A stretch of 64,000 nt of DNA from Ochotona curzoniae (GCF_017591425.1 NW_024467120.1:7130001-7194000), one strand, 5' to 3'; counted from the stretch's first letter, positions 11,223 to 24,252 are shown. Numbers and translations are program-made. The notes: generated by a model not told the origin, from the sequence alone.

Positions 11223-11555
11223 AAGGGCCCGGCGCCGTGGCGCAAGTGGTTAAAGGTCCTCGCTTTGCACGCCCGGGATCCCATATGGGCGACGGTTCTA
11301 ATCCCGGCAGCCCCGCTTCCCTTCCAGCTCCCTGCCTGTGGCCTGGGAAAGCAGTCGAGGATGGCCCAAAGCTTTGGGAACCTGCACCCACGTGGGAGAC
11401 CCGGAAGAGGCTCCTGGCTTCGGATCGGCATAGTATCGGCCCGTTGTGCTCACTTGGGGAGTGAATCACCAGACAGAAGATCTTCCTCTCTGTCTCTCCT
11501 CTGTGTATATCCGCCTTTCCAATGAAAAAAAAATAATAAAAATAAATCTTTTAAA
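11223..11555 (+). mobile_element. CSINE, right unit of the dimer
   Basis: It begins AA-GGGCCCGGCGCCGTGG and has the 'ggttaaaggtcctcgctttg' head that is also found in the right unit of the 37-kb dimer. Its 3' side is bounded by the outer TSD copy at 11556-11568. Confidence 0.92.
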
Positions 11556-11624
11556 AAAAAATCTTGTAAGAGGGACATTGGCCTTTTGTGTAAGATGCGT
11601 ACATACACAGTCAAACACAGGTGA

Positions 11625-11731
11625 GTTCTTCAGTTTATGGAAAAATGAAATTGAGGTCAGTTTATTTTGGTGCAAAAATTTTTTTTTGAAATCCATGCAT
11701 GGTGTTTTCACTGTATTTCATGTGAACTTTT
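11625..11731 (-). mobile_element. Mariner-like MITE fragment
   Basis: Its core, 'tttattttggtgcaaaaa' followed by 'tgaaatccatgcat', recurs at four other places in the window. The ends 'cttcagtttatgg' and 'catgtgaactttta' are a degenerate inverted repeat. Confidence 0.65.
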
Positions 11732-11732
11732 A

Positions 11733-12010
11733 TTAAGATTTCTTTATTTAGCTTGAAAGAGTTAGGACTAGAGAATGGGAAGGATAGAGAGATTGTCTAG
11801 TTCCACACCCCAAATGGCCAGAGCTGTGAGCCACAAGCTTCTTCCTGGTTTCGTATGTAAGTGCAGGGACCCAAGCACATGGGCCATCTTCTGCTTTCCC
11901 AGGCCATTAGTAGGAAGCTGCATGGGCAGTGGAGCAGGTGGAACTCTAACCAACACTTGTATGGAATGCCAGTGCTCCTGGCATGGTTGTTGCACCACCA
12001 TGGTGGCCCC
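11733..12010 (-). mobile_element. CSINE, old, reverse orientation
   Basis: Reversed tail 'ttaagatttctttattta', then 'agttccacaccccaaatgg', 'gggccatcttctgctttccc' and a terminal GGTGGCCCC. It abuts the MITE. Confidence 0.8.
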
Positions 12011-14199
12011 TTGTATATAGTTAGTACACGGTGGGAAATAGAATTTGTAAATCTGCTTTTTAGTGAGTTCCTAAGCTTGTTCCTGGTTGTAAGCTATGAT
12101 CAGTTTCCGTAACTTCATTGTACTATGTTCTCCAAGAAGAAACAAGTAAATATAATCCAGTTTGTTATATCCTTGACGAGAACATTATTTTGTTGCTGAC
12201 ATATGGTTAGTCATTAGTTGTATTCAGTACCATACCTTCCTCCTTTAACGACACCATCTGTTAGAAATGATGGCTGATACCAGGAGAGAGGAAGCCAATT
12301 ATTTTACTTTGTAAGCCTGGGATAAATGAGACTGAAGTCTGAAGTTGTCTGCAGTTCAGTACTTTACAACTGGTTTAGTCAACAGTTGGGATAGTGCTAC
12401 CTTGGGAAACCAGATCAGGAAAGAACATGATGGTGCTTACTTAGCGTTCTTATCTACTCTCAGGGAAGTTAATGTTTTATTTTTAAAGGGCCCACGTAAT
12501 TAAGTTATTCAGAAAGATTTGCATGATGTGCTTTGTTTTGAATGCTGTCCAAGTATTAGTGTTTGGATTGTGGTCACAGCTGGCATGATGAGAGCTGGAA
12601 ATTATCTTCTCATGAGTCAGGCAAAACCTTTGCAAGAGTGATTTTTTTCATTGGTGTTTCTTAGATTTGCCTTACTACTGTTAATAAAGTAAATCTTAAC
12701 ATTCATAGGCATTTAGAATTGAGTTATTTTCTTATCCGTGCCTTCTGTGTTGTCAACAGTTTGCACTGAATTTTATGGGGTGATAGGTAAATTACTGGTT
12801 TACTGGTCTTGGAACCCTTGTTTTTCATCAGACCTTGACAAAATAAGCAAATAAGTGAATGGACAAATGTAGGAGAAATATGGCAACCCACTCAAGTCTA
12901 CATCGCCTAGAATCTAAATGTTGAACAACTCCTTAACACAAAACTACTGTGGAAAGTTTTTCATACTTGAATTTGAAAAGATTGTTTTGTGGGAATCTGT
13001 CTACATTTTCACACTGTCACTTTAAGCTTTTTCAGGTATGCTTCTTAGGCTATACTAATGGCGAAATGGTTGACCCTGATGACGTGTGGCCACCCCGTCT
13101 TTTGGTTGTTTCTCTTATTTTCTTTCCTCACCCTGTCTTCAACTTTCATCATCTAAAATATCAAAAAGGTTCTCTTCAGCTGATAATTTTCAGTGACTGT
13201 GCATACCTTGTACATACCGTGGGAGTTTGTAGATTCTGTACATCTGGAGGTGCATGTCTTTCCTCTGGAAAGTTTTGTCACCCCAGCCCTTTATTTTGTT
13301 TATATTCATCATTTCTGGTTTCTCCATTGTGTTCGGTCATCTTTGTGAGCTCGTCCTCTATACTGTTTTTTTCCTCTTATTCCCTTGGATTTTTTGCTTT
13401 ACTTTGCATAATTTCTTTGACTCAAGTAGTGTGAGTTTTATTGTGTTACAAACAGCCTATATGTGCACTAATGATTTATGTTCAGTATTACATGTTTCTG
13501 TGCAGAATATTGGTATATCCTTAACTGCACATGCGCAGTGATGGTCCATGCATGGATGGGTACCCCTTTGTTTTGTCATTAGCAGCTCTTGGGCTTGATT
13601 TATTGCTTCTGAAAACCCTCCAACCTTTCTGTTGGTCACTTTCTTCTAACCATCTAACACCCCCTTTTCAGTTTGCCTCCTATTTGGCCGGAGACAGTAC
13701 TTTCAATACATATGAACAAATCCCAGACTTTTCCTTTAGTTATGACTTTCTTATTGTAATGCAGAGAAAGAGTGTAAGCAAACTGTTTTCCTGTACAGCT
13801 GACTGTACCTGTTACGCCCAGGATGAAGGAGGTATTCCAGTCCTAGGGAGGCTAAAGATGATTTAAGTTCTCTTTAAAATGGCAGCTGGGTTAATGGTGT
13901 GAACTGGTTAGAGAAGGCTTTTGTTGTGATCTTTGCCATGTGTTTGTTTACAATTAATACTGTGAATGCAACTCATGCATATTTCTGAAAGGATCATTTC
14001 TTCACATGGACAAAATCTGAAACAACCTGAAAAGTGTATAATGACTCCATTCCCTTGTATGCATGTTGTCTCCTCTTTAATATATTAAATAGTATATTAA
14101 TATACATGGCTTTATACTTTTTGTCATAATGGTATATGATCTTCCTTTTTATGTAATATGACTTCATAACCATTTACTATTTCATATGAATTTCTTCAT
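12011..14199. other. Intronic sequence, no gene recognised
   Basis: A long T-rich stretch. The 161-codon open frame at 12949-13434 has low-complexity Phe/Ser/Leu composition, no known domain and no splice context, so I do not call it a gene. No repeat is confidently recognised. Confidence 0.45.
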
Positions 14200-14600
14200 T
14201 GTATAAAGTGATGCTGGTTAATTATTTACCTAGTCACTTTATTTTAGCTTTTCTTTATTGAGATTATTCATAATGCTACTGTGATACCCTTGTCTCGGTA
14301 TCATTTTGCACATGCAAAAAGATTTTTAGAGTAAATACCTGGAAGTAGAACTATTACGTAAGGTTGAGTAACTTTGTAATGTTGCTGGATATTGCCAGAT
14401 TGCCTTCTGTGGAGGTTGTGCTTTTAGTGGGCTGCATCAGCAGGGTTTTCTCCCATTCTTGCCAACATTGTTTAGGATGAGACTTTCTTACCTTTGGTTG
14501 ATTTGACGAGTGAAAAACAGTATCTCAGTGTCTTTTAATTTGTTTACATAAGAGTTACTTCATTTCTTCTCCAGTGACCTTGTTGTATGCCCTTGTGACT
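14200..14600 (-). mobile_element. Ancient L1 ORF2 3'-region fragment, reverse orientation
   Basis: The order 'attgagattattcataatgc', 'aatacctggaagtagaact', 'tattgccagattgccttctg', 'cattcttgccaacattg' and 'gagtgaaaaacagtatctca' is the well-known antisense reading of the ORF2 end of old mammalian L1s. Confidence 0.75.
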
Positions 14601-15007
14601 TTTCTTGTAGATAAAGCTTAATATAAATATACTGGTGCTCCCTGTGAGAGGAACTCTTTGTTCCCTCCTCCCCCATGTGGTATTTGCTGTTGATGATTTC
14701 TTCTGCCATGAGGAGAGGAATGATTCTTTGCCACAGTTGATATTGCCCATGTTTTTCCTCTTCAGAGGATGCTGCCAGTGCTTTTGCTGTTAACTGCTGT
14801 GACTGCAGTGGCTTTGTTTTCCTACATGGGACTCCTGGAGCTACATGGTATTCGTTTGATGTGTGACACATGGGTCTAGCTCTCCTTGCTCACGGATGAC
14901 TATTTCTCCAGATACCATGTGCTGAGTACTTTCCTATTCTAATTTGAAATGACACCTTTATCGAGCACTAAAGCCCTAGATGTTACATTTTTTTCTTACA
15001 TATCTAT
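14601..15007. other. Intronic sequence, nothing recognised
   Basis: No supported element. The open frames on the minus strand here have no recognisable domain. Confidence 0.4.
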
Positions 15008-15161
15008 TTAAAGATTTATTTACTATTTTTACTGATAGGTGGATTTACAGAGAGAAGCAAAGAGAAAGTATCAGGACATGAACATTCCCCCCTGCACTCC
15101 CACTTGTGGATCCCAGTGCTTAGAGGTGGAGGATTGGTGAACTGAGCTATTGTGCTGGCCC
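15008..15161 (-). mobile_element. CSINE with a large internal deletion, reverse orientation
   Basis: The reversed tail (AAAGATTTATT) and reversed head ('gctattgtgctggccc') are present, but the central part is missing, leaving about half the usual length. Confidence 0.75.
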
Positions 15162-15192
15162 AAGATGTCTGTCAGTCGGCTTGAACATTTTT

Positions 15193-15508
15193 TTAAGGTT
15201 TATTTTATTGGAAAGGCAGATAAACAGAGAGGAGAGACAGAGGAAGATTTTCTGTCTGATGATTCAATTCAGGTGGCCGCAACGGCTGGTGCTGCACTGA
15301 TCGGAAGCCAGGAGCCAGGAACTTCTTTTTGGGTCTCCCATGTTGGTACAGGATCCCAAGGCTTTGGGCCATCCTCGACTACTTTCCCAGGCCACCAGCA
15401 GGGAGCTGGATGGAAAGTGGGGCTCCTGGGATTAGAACTGGCGCCCATATAAGATCCCGGAGCATTTAAGAAGAGGATCTTAACCATTTCACTATCGTAC
15501 CAGGCCCT
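15193..15508 (-). mobile_element. CSINE with 14-bp TSD, reverse orientation
   Basis: GCTTGAACATTTTT at 15179-15192 and 15509-15522 is an exact TSD. The body is full length and ends with a reversed head, 'ccaggccc'. Confidence 0.92.
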
Positions 15509-15522
15509 GCTTGAACATTTTT

Positions 15523-15940
15523 ATTACTAAGTCCACATACTTGTAAAAAGAGAAAATAATTCCAATTTATCACTGAATACTTTCACTGAAGAACTTTAAG
15601 GTGATTTCAGGTACCCGAATTTTAGGTATTTTATTATACATTTATGTGTACAGATCAAAAAACCTAAGAGGCAATTAAATTTTTTTTTCCAAGTTAAAAA
15701 GAAAAGCAGCCTTTTAATGTTTGTGGCTGTGCCTTTAGTAATCACTTACTTGAGAAGACTGTATGCTGTTAGCACTTTCACATGTCCCATGAAGCTCTGC
15801 CCCTGTGCTGGTTCTAGGGGAGACCTCACTCTGTATACCTGGATGTATACCATGGTACCATCTGTGTGCCAGGGGTCTTTGCTCATCACAGAGGTGTTCA
15901 AATGACTTTTCACTGGGCTGTGAATGAGCAGGCTGTCTAA
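15523..15940. other. Intronic sequence, nothing recognised
   Basis: No gene or repeat that I can support. Confidence 0.4.
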
Positions 15941-15956
15941 GTGACTAGAATGGTAC

Positions 15957-17861
15957 TTTTTTTTTTCTTTTAATAATTACATGGTTGATCTGATGGGAAG
16001 GATCAAGGTTTAGGGAAAACTGGGTGAACTCATTACTTTCAAATTTGCTACTATTCTTGGGGAAAGGGAAAAGTCAAAGGGAGAACCACTCATGACTTGA
16101 CATGTCTCAGTACCCAGCGATGAGGAAACACCACCTCAGATCAACGTGTACATATGCCGAGGGTTCTGTCCAAGGGGTTTGGGTAGTTCTGAAATGCTGC
16201 CGATTTTACTGATCTAAGGATGATGTCACCCTCTCAGTGACCGTTGGCCCACCCCCTCCCCGGCTCAGGAACCCAGCTCCCACCACAAAGGTTAACCCAA
16301 GGACTGTAGTCTAGCTACCCAAGCATGGTCTGAGCCCCTGTCCCTGGGACTCACATACCTGGCCCACACTGGTCACAGGCTGGCATGACTTGCTTCACCT
16401 AAGCATCACAGTCTTATTGCACAGCCTGGCCTAGTCTAGTGTGCCCCCTGTTCCAGCTCCTGCTGCTGGGTCCTGCAGCCTATCCCAGCCTGGCCTGATT
16501 GTTGTCCTGGTCCTAATGTGAACTGGCTGGTGTTGTGGCCCAATCTGGCTCCTCCTGTTTCCTGCCCTGGTTCTCAGATCTGCCAGTGGGTGTTTTGTGC
16601 TGGCCCAAACTGGTCTGTCCTCAGACCTGACTCATATATGCTTTTGGGTACTGTAACCTGGAATTGTCTGGGCTGCTCTTTGCTTTGCTTCTTGCACTCA
16701 CCTGCAGGGCCTGTATCCCAATGAAGGAGTTTACCAAGCTCCTCCATCGAGTCTCTTCACCGTGGCAGTTCTCACGCACAACAGTAGATTGTTGGCCCAG
16801 GTTGACTTTGTCCACTTCCTGTCCTGACCACCACAGTGGCCTTGTTCAACTGGCCACACCCATTCTGGTTCTTACTGTTGGGTGTTGCAGTCTAGTGATA
16901 TCTGGTCCACACACAGACACAGATTTCACGTAGTTCAGCAGGAGCCAAGACCTAGTCTGGCCTGTTCTAGGCCTACCCTGGCTCTCATGAGTACCAATGG
17001 GGGCTGGAGTCAAGCCCACTCCCGCTCCACAGTCTCAGTGCACACCCGCGCCGGTACAGTCTGTAGTCCTGTACAGCCATGTCTGCTGCCCTCAATCCTA
17101 TTCTTTCTCACCAGTGGGAACCCCAATCCAGCTGGAGTGCCACCTTAGCTCCCCAGCAAGGCCTAACTCCATCCACTGTTCTTGGGCGAGCCAGCAGTGG
17201 ATGAGCCCACATTGCCCCTACAGATGCTGTTATTGGACCCACTTCTCTCATTCTTGTTCTCCCCTCCAAACCAATTTGGTGTCACTCCCCTACTTATGTA
17301 CACATGGTGACTTAGCTATGGAAGTCCCTCAGCTGTAATTAAAAAAAAATTGTTTTTGAAATTTATCATACAATTCTGTGTACTGATTCCCCTCCCCGCA
17401 TTTTCCGCCCCTGATTTTTTTTCAAATGTCACACTTTTCGTGAGTTATAATTCCACCATTCTGCTGTTTAAATGTGCCCCGACAATACTGGTACAAAGTT
17501 AAACAGTCCATCATCCCATTGTCTAGATCTATCCAACACTTTTGTTGGGAGTCCATCTTTGTTTGCAACATGCATCTCTGCTTCTATTGTGTCTTCACTT
17601 CGGGATATTGTAGTCTTCAGTACTCTACCACTGTAAAAGCACAGGTCATCTCACTATCACCTGTGTGATGCTGTCATCCCCTTGTAAATCAAGACCATCA
17701 GGGTGCGCCATCCTTTTTGGCACCTTTGGTGCCTGGGCTCTTCCTTTGGGAGCCACGTGGCCTTGCTACAGGCATCTGTGCAGGTCAAAAACCTAACTTC
17801 CAGAATGTGGGGTGGTCCTTGAGGTCTGCTGAGCTCCCTACCCGCAGGAAGGGGAGCCACT
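15957..17861 (-). mobile_element. Composite L1-tail insertion, possible 3' transduction
   Basis: GTGACTAGAATGGTAC at 15941-15956 is repeated with one mismatch at 17862-17877 and brackets the whole segment. On the minus strand the 5' portion (17861-17350) resembles an L1 3' UTR with a G-rich tract and an A-rich end ('gataaatttcaaaaac'). It continues into about 1.38 kb of GC-rich, pyrimidine-biased sequence that is unlike the other L1 tails here, and ends at a second A tail (a T run on +) preceded by ATTAAA. The structure fits an L1 whose transcript read through its own poly(A) site. The alternative is an L1 subfamily with an unusually long 3' UTR. Confidence 0.6.
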
Positions 17862-17999
17862 GTGACTTGAATGGTACCTCTTTAAGTAGTGGTGAGAAAT
17901 AACCAAATGGGACGAACACTAAAAACATTTCAGAGGTGGTTCAGTTTGTTATTGGGCATGTACTGCCAGAAAATTGTAATGTTTTGAAAACACTTTTGA

Positions 18000-18338
18000 G
18001 GGCCTGGCGCCGTGGCGCAAGTGGTTAAGGTCCTCGCCTTGCACGCCCGGGATCCCATATGGGCGCCGGTTCTAATCCCGGCAGCCCCATTTCCCTTCCA
18101 GCTCCCTGCCTGTGGCCTGGGAAAGCAGTCAAGGATGGCCGAAAGCTTTGGTACCCTGTACCCACGTGGGAGACCCAGAAGAGGCTCCTGGCTTCGGATC
18201 GGCATAGTATCGGCCCGTTGCGCTCACTTGGGGAGTGAATCACCGGACGGAAGATCTTCCTCTCTGTCTCTCCTCCTCTCTGTATATCCGCCTTTCCAAT
18301 AAAGAAAATAAAAAAAAAAAAAATCTTAAAAAAAAAAA
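18000..18338 (+). mobile_element. Young CSINE with 14-bp TSD
   Basis: Near-consensus, with a long A-rich tail. GAAAACACTTTTGA at 17986-17999 and 18339-18352 is an exact TSD. Confidence 0.95.
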
Positions 18339-18352
18339 GAAAACACTTTTGA

Positions 18353-20102
18353 AAACATTTTTGAATGTATGGGTCAGGGACATAGGTCTTATTTGATCCT
18401 AGAATTGTCACTAAAACTTGTTTGGTTTAATTAGCTTCACACAAGAAAGCATGCTTTTGTGACATTTATGGGTAAAAATGTTTTGTGTAACTATAAATTT
18501 CAGTTCAGTTTATATTTGTCAAAAAGATTCCATGGATATAATTCCATTTTCAGCTTAACCTATTTAACTTTAAGCCACTCTGATAGTGCTTGCTAATAAG
18601 TTTATATTCTGATTTGTATTCCAAAGGCAATGTCATAAACCTAAAAACATGAACCACATTCTTGGATATTGGTAACACTTTTGTTTCTTCAATAAGGACT
18701 AAAGGTCACGGGTTTCCGTTAGATGGGAGGTCGGTTGTACACTGACTGTACTTATGTTTTTGAAAAATGCTAAATGGGTGTGAAGCATTCTCAGCATAGT
18801 GATAATTGCAGGACACAGTGCACACATCACTTAGCTATGTTTACTCGTGTCAAAAGGTATGTTATACTCAGAACATGTTGTATGTAATAAGCACACATAG
18901 TTCTTACATCTTAATTGAGCGAAAACAAGAAATCCTGTTATTGTCCAACTGCCCCGTGGCAGTATAAATTGAACAGATTTCCTTTAATTGCGCAAGTCGT
19001 AGATCACATTGGATTGAGAATTCTTCCTTTTCTGAATGACTCCGTAGTTGCTGGATTTACATTAACATGTGTTTGCTTATGCGTCCTGTTGTAGTCTGTT
19101 CTGGGTGGTGAATCCCTTTGCCTCATAGGCCTTTATGGTGCCCTGCAGTTTCAAAAAAAGATGGGAGGAGGCCTCTGCATGTGAATTTCTTCAGCTTTTA
19201 CTATGCCATCATTCATACCATCATTTAGTTGAATGAAAGTTTGTGTTTTTATAGGTCTTATATTCACTTCCCCACTCCATGTTGTTACTATACGGCAGTT
19301 CAACAGACTTGGGGCAGACCGTGTCTCTTAACCGATTTGGTGGGAAGCTAACCAACCCTCTTTTCTGGCTCGAGTAAAATCTTCTTTCCTCTCATGATGC
19401 ATTATCTGCAAGTAAGTTTCGTTTCTCCATGTTTACCCAGAATTTCTGCTCTGTGGTAGATTCTCCTTTTGTTCACATTGATCAGCTGAAGAGGTAAAAG
19501 TTTGGGCTTAAAGTCTTGTCCATGTTGATGAAGGTTGTCATGTCTCCTTAGCCGCCTCTTTCTGTGGTGGTTTCTCAGAATGCCTTTGCTATGGGCTACT
19601 CTGACATTTTGTGGGTACTACTGGTTGCACAAGATAGGGTAAAGGTTACAAGAAGTACTGGGTATGTATTATAGGATGACCTTCGTTGGAATTTGTCTTG
19701 TGTTTCTCTCACAAGATGGGGAAAGGGTTATTGGGAGGAAGACCCCTCAAGTACCATTTTCATCTCCTCGTAGCACAGGTATGTACTGTCATAATTTATG
19801 ATTCATGACAGCCTTCAACCTGGCTGGAATAGTGTTGGTGAGGATCCCCCACTGCAAAATTTTTCCCATCTTTCTTTTCCGTGCTGTGCTTTGGAAAGTC
19901 ATTATGTATTCCTACCCTGATCTAATGAGGAGGAATTATGTCCCCTTTTTGTCAGGTGGAAGAGCTGCAAGATTTATTTCGAATTCATCACTCTTTGCTT
20001 GCATATATCAGCTCATTTGAATATTTGTCACTATGAATACGTTGATGCTTATATTATACCCTGGGTTATAATCTAATACAATGATACTTAAAAGGATATG
20101 TG
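18353..20102. other. Intronic sequence, nothing recognised
   Basis: About 1.75 kb of unique-looking AT-rich DNA without a supported gene or repeat. Confidence 0.4.
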
Positions 20103-20418
20103 GAGAGCTTGGTGTGATGGCTCAGTGGCTAAGTTCTCACTTGCAAGTGCCGGTATCCCATTTGGGTGCTGGTTCATATCCCAAATGCTCCATTTCCTCT
20201 GCTTGTGGCCTAAGAGAGCAGCACAAGATGATCCAAAACCTTGGGACCCTGCACCCACGTGGGAGATTTGGAAGAAGCTTCTGGCTTGTGGCGCCAGGTG
20301 AGCTCTGCTTGGGCTGTTGTGGTCACTTGGAGAGTGAATAAGCAGTCTGAAACTTTCTCCCTGTTTCTCCTTCTCTCTCTAAATTTCGCTTTCTAATAAA
20401 AATAAGTCTTCAAAAACA
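20103..20418 (+). mobile_element. CSINE, diverged
   Basis: 'gagcttggtgtgatggctcag', 'tcccatttgggtgctggttc', 'gaccctgcacccacgtggg' and the 'taataaaaataagtcttc' tail are in the expected order. Confidence 0.88.
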
Positions 20419-21167
20419 TTGAATTTGTGGGAAAATGGAATTCAAAGAGAAGCTAGTTTTTATACAAAACTTCTAAAATCTGCACTTACGTTTATTTATC
20501 ATGCACATTTTCTAACAACTTTGTCCATAGTTCTGCTATGTTCTGTTACCTAAGTTGTTTCAGCTCTGGCCTTGATTTCAGTTGCTTTGCTGTCCTTTTG
20601 ACCTTCAGCAGTTGCTTCAGCATTTCCTCCCAGCATTACAAGGTGCTCTAGATTCATCTTGTACGATTTCTGCTTCAGCCCTCCAATCCCATTTCTCTAA
20701 GAAGTCTTGGTTTCTAGCACCACTGTCCGATAAAAGAAACTAAGGATGGGTGCTGGTTGTTGAGGGTGTCATTTCTTCTAGACCTCAGTGGCAGAGCAAG
20801 GAAATATCTGTATTGTGTGTTCACCATACGTACAGATGTTTTATGTGAATATGAAGTTTTTTTTTGTGAATCTACGAAATGTGTTCTTACTGACATCTCC
20901 AACTCAAATATATCATAACTCTACTATTTAAATGATGATTAATAATCTTAGTTTATGGCAGTTAAATCTTTTCCTTTTGGTTAATCTTGGTTTGGTATTA
21001 AGAATGTCTTAGTGCTCACCATCAGTTGCATGGATTCTCCATTCGCGAATCCTTCTGATGCTTTTGTGGGTTATCTAGCTCTTTCTGTGCAAACCTAACC
21101 CCTATCCGAAAGTGTCCACAGGCACAGAATTCCAAACTTTGTGTTCACATGTTTGTATGTTTTTCTT
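20419..21167. other. Intronic sequence, nothing recognised
   Basis: No gene or repeat that I can support. Confidence 0.4.
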
Positions 21168-21452
21168 ACAGATTTATTCATTTTTATTGGAAAGACAGGT
21201 TTACAAAGAGAGACAGAAAAACCTTTCATCTTCTGGTTCATTCCTCAAATGGCTGCAGAGGCTGGAGATGAGCTAATTTGAAACCAAGAACCAAGAGCTT
21301 CCTCTGGGTCTGCCACCTGGGTACAGGGGCCGTCCTTCACTGCCTTCCCAGTCCATAAGCAGGCAGGTGGATGGGAAGTGGTGCAGCTGGCACATGAACT
21401 GGCACTCATGTGGTATCCTGGCATTAGCCAATTGAGCTATCGTGCTGGGTCC
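21168..21452 (-). mobile_element. CSINE, reverse orientation
   Basis: 'cagatttattcatttttattgg', 'tcatcttctggttcattcc', 'gcaggtggatgggaagtgg' and terminal 'tatcgtgctgggtcc'. Confidence 0.85.
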
Positions 21453-21625
21453 AATTACATGCTTTTTAAAAGTAAGAATGTCTGTGAGTTAGTGAGACAT
21501 TTGAATTTTTCATTTTATTCTCATTAGGATATTCTCCTTTTTTGGGGGAGGGGGATGAAAATAGCAGTGGGTTGACTACCAAAATAATATGCATTTAGTT
21601 TTGTTAACTTCCTGATGGCATTTTA

Positions 21626-21867
21626 AGAGCTGTGCATTCGGTGCAGTGGTTAAGATGCACCCCCATCTCACGTCACAGTGCCTGGGTTTGAGGTCTGGCT
21701 CTGCTTCCAGTGAGCTTACTGCTCTGCCCCCTGAGAGGAAGCCTGTGATGGCTCCTGGCTATGGCCACATTGCCTCTGTTCCCTGTTTTGGGCATTTGTG
21801 GGATGAGCCAGCAGATAAAAGATCTTTCTGTCTCTTTTCCTGTCTTTCTGCCTTACATATTAAAATG
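21626..21867 (+). mobile_element. Older CSINE subtype
   Basis: 'gtgcagtggttaagatgcac', 'agtgcctgggtttgaggtc', 'ccctgagaggaagcctgtga' and 'gatgagccagcagataaaag' fit the older C-repeat subtype rather than the young one. Confidence 0.7.
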
Positions 21868-22941
21868 TAAGGGAAATGTGTAGAATTTGATTCCCTTCCC
21901 TAGTTAACACTTTTTTCTTTGCTAATCTTATTTATTTTGTTTAGCTCATTGGGCTTTGAGAAAGATAATGTCAGCTGTTTTCTATTCTACTGACTGCATT
22001 TTTCTCCCGATAAAACCCATTACACTGTATCTTATAGGCACTCCAAATGTGCTATACGTCTAAGTACAATTGCGATTTCTGATTGTTATCTTAGCAGGCA
22101 TCTTGTACAGCTCTCATTGTAAGATCAAGGCATTTAATTGAAAATCATTTGTGTGAGAATTTTTTCTCCCTTTACTAATAATTTTAAGCAGGAAACAACT
22201 TGTGTTTTTTAGTATATAGAATATTTTCTTTGTGCCTAAGCATATTTGTGGTAACTTATTATGTTGTTTATGTAATTTTTTTTGTGGGAGGAAAATGTAT
22301 ATTAAAGGGATTTTGTTGGCTAGTAAGGCAGTGAACTATAAATCTTAGTAGTTCCAGAGCAAAGTCACATAACTTCTTGGAAAATAGATTGTTCTAGTCA
22401 CATTCGATTGTTGCGAAAAGCGTGTTCATTTAACAATAGCAGAAAAAGTTGGGTGAAATTCATATTTCAGGACAGTAACTTTTTAGAAGTATTAAGATAA
22501 TGATGGTACAAGCTAACTTCATAAGCAAGGAGGACAGCCTAGTAAGTTCATGTACTCGTGTCGGTTTTGGAGATGAGGAATAGAATGTGACATTGTAATA
22601 TAGCATAGTTTGCAGGCTTAAACTTATTTTGTAGCACTTAGGGTATTAAAGTTTAAAAATATAAGCTCAAGGAAGGAAGTGGAAATTCAGTAAGGAAGGG
22701 AAATTGCTGTGTTGTATTCACACCTTATTAGAATGTATCTCATTGTGTAGTTCACTGGAGTATATTGATTTTTAAATGTAGTGTAAGACGGTATGTGTTT
22801 TACAAAGTCAACCAAGGCTTGTGGCGTAATTACGTGGTAGAAGAGTATATTTATTCTTTAGCCATGGTGCCCAATGAAAAGAACAGTAATTCATGCCAGT
22901 CCCTTATTACATTATTCTACTTTGCTGCGGGTTAAAATGGG
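21868..22941. other. Intronic sequence, nothing recognised
   Basis: AT-rich, no supported feature. Confidence 0.4.
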
Positions 22942-23155
22942 TGTCACAGTGGTGCTGGTTGTGGCTGAAGGTTCTAGAGCCAGATTGTTTCACCATTTGG
23001 TAATATGTGACCTAGTTTAGTGGCTTCAATGTGAGTTCCTAGCCAGGAAAATGGGGATGTTCCTATGCCTGCTTTGTAGAATTATATGGATAGGAGGAAT
23101 TGCTGTGTGTCATGCTCAGACTGGCACAAAGAGCATGCTCAATAAATGGTAAATG
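22942..23155 (+). mobile_element. MIR
   Basis: 'cacagtggtgctggttg', 'tctagagccagattgtttc', 'tgacctagtttagtggc', 'aggaaaatggggatg' and 'agcatgctcaataaatgg' follow the full MIR order to its 3' end. Confidence 0.85.
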
Positions 23156-24252
23156 TGGTCACATATTGGGGATATTGGTTTAGTAGTAACGTATATTTGA
23201 AAGACTGGAGAACCTTTAACAAGGAGTTTATTGGGGGCTTTCTTGATATCTGATCGTGTCTAATTTGGAAGAGTTGATGACATAGTTCGGTCAGTTTGCT
23301 TTGAACAGTGTTATCAGTTGGATGAATGGTTAGCTGTTTAGCTTCTGAGATGTGTGGAAAGAGCAATCATCTTTACATCCTTAATCATTCTGTTAGCCAT
23401 CATGTTTAAGGAAATGCAATAGAATTTTTTAACTTTGCTCCCTTATTTATCAAATATATATAAAAAGATTCCTTCAGTTCTTTTTGCTCCTGAATCAGGG
23501 GTGGGGCAGCAAATAGCAGGTATATGGCTTCTGTTGTCTGTCTCTCTCTCACACACACATACACCCCAAAACAAAGAAACTCCCCCAAATGCGAAAGTCG
23601 GCCTTGGATGTAACTGGGCTTGTGCTTCGTTTCACCTTAGTGATTTCTTACCAGCCTACTGGAGCACCATAAACCCATGAAACTGGACAGTGACCTCAGA
23701 GCTGAGCAATAGCAGTAATGTAAAAACCATCTCTTTCCACAGATTAGTGTATAAAAGACAAGAATAGTTGAGTAGCATTTGAAATTGCATTAAGCTTGCA
23801 TAGTACTCGGATTGTTTATCTAAGCTTCTGTATTTAATTTTGTAGTGCACAGAATTTCTACAGAAGCCAATTTCTGGTCCCTTTGAGTTTATTATAGTCT
23901 CATCAATGACTTGTTACATGATAGGCTATGAAGTAGAATTAGTTTTTTTGTAATGATTTTGTTGAAGCAAAATTCCGTCTTCAATGCTTTTGTTTTTTGG
24001 CCTGGATTAGATGGTTGTGGTTAATAAAATAGTGTCACTACGTTTCTTCATCTGCCCTGATTTTTCAGAATACTTAGCATACCTAATTAAGGAAATATTT
24101 GTTTCCTTTGGTTGCAATGAGATCAAAATCAGAGGCAGTCTAGATAAACATGTTTCACAGAGTGCAATCCTACGGAAGATTAATCTATTTTTGTTGGAGA
24201 TGGTATAAGGATTTACAAGAATGAACATCTCTTCTATTAAAATTACTTGTTT
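23156..24252. other. Intronic sequence with a short CT/CA-rich stretch
   Basis: A short CT-then-CA repeat lies at about 23538-23568. Nothing else is recognised. Confidence 0.4.

Noticed and set aside
12949..13434. 161-codon open frame on the + strand
   Set aside because: Composition is T-rich with Phe/Ser/Leu runs, there is no recognisable domain and no splice context. Such frames are expected in AT-rich intronic DNA.
16400..17340. CpG island or gene promoter in the GC-rich segment
   Set aside because: CpG dinucleotides are sparse, and the segment lies inside a TSD-bounded insertion.
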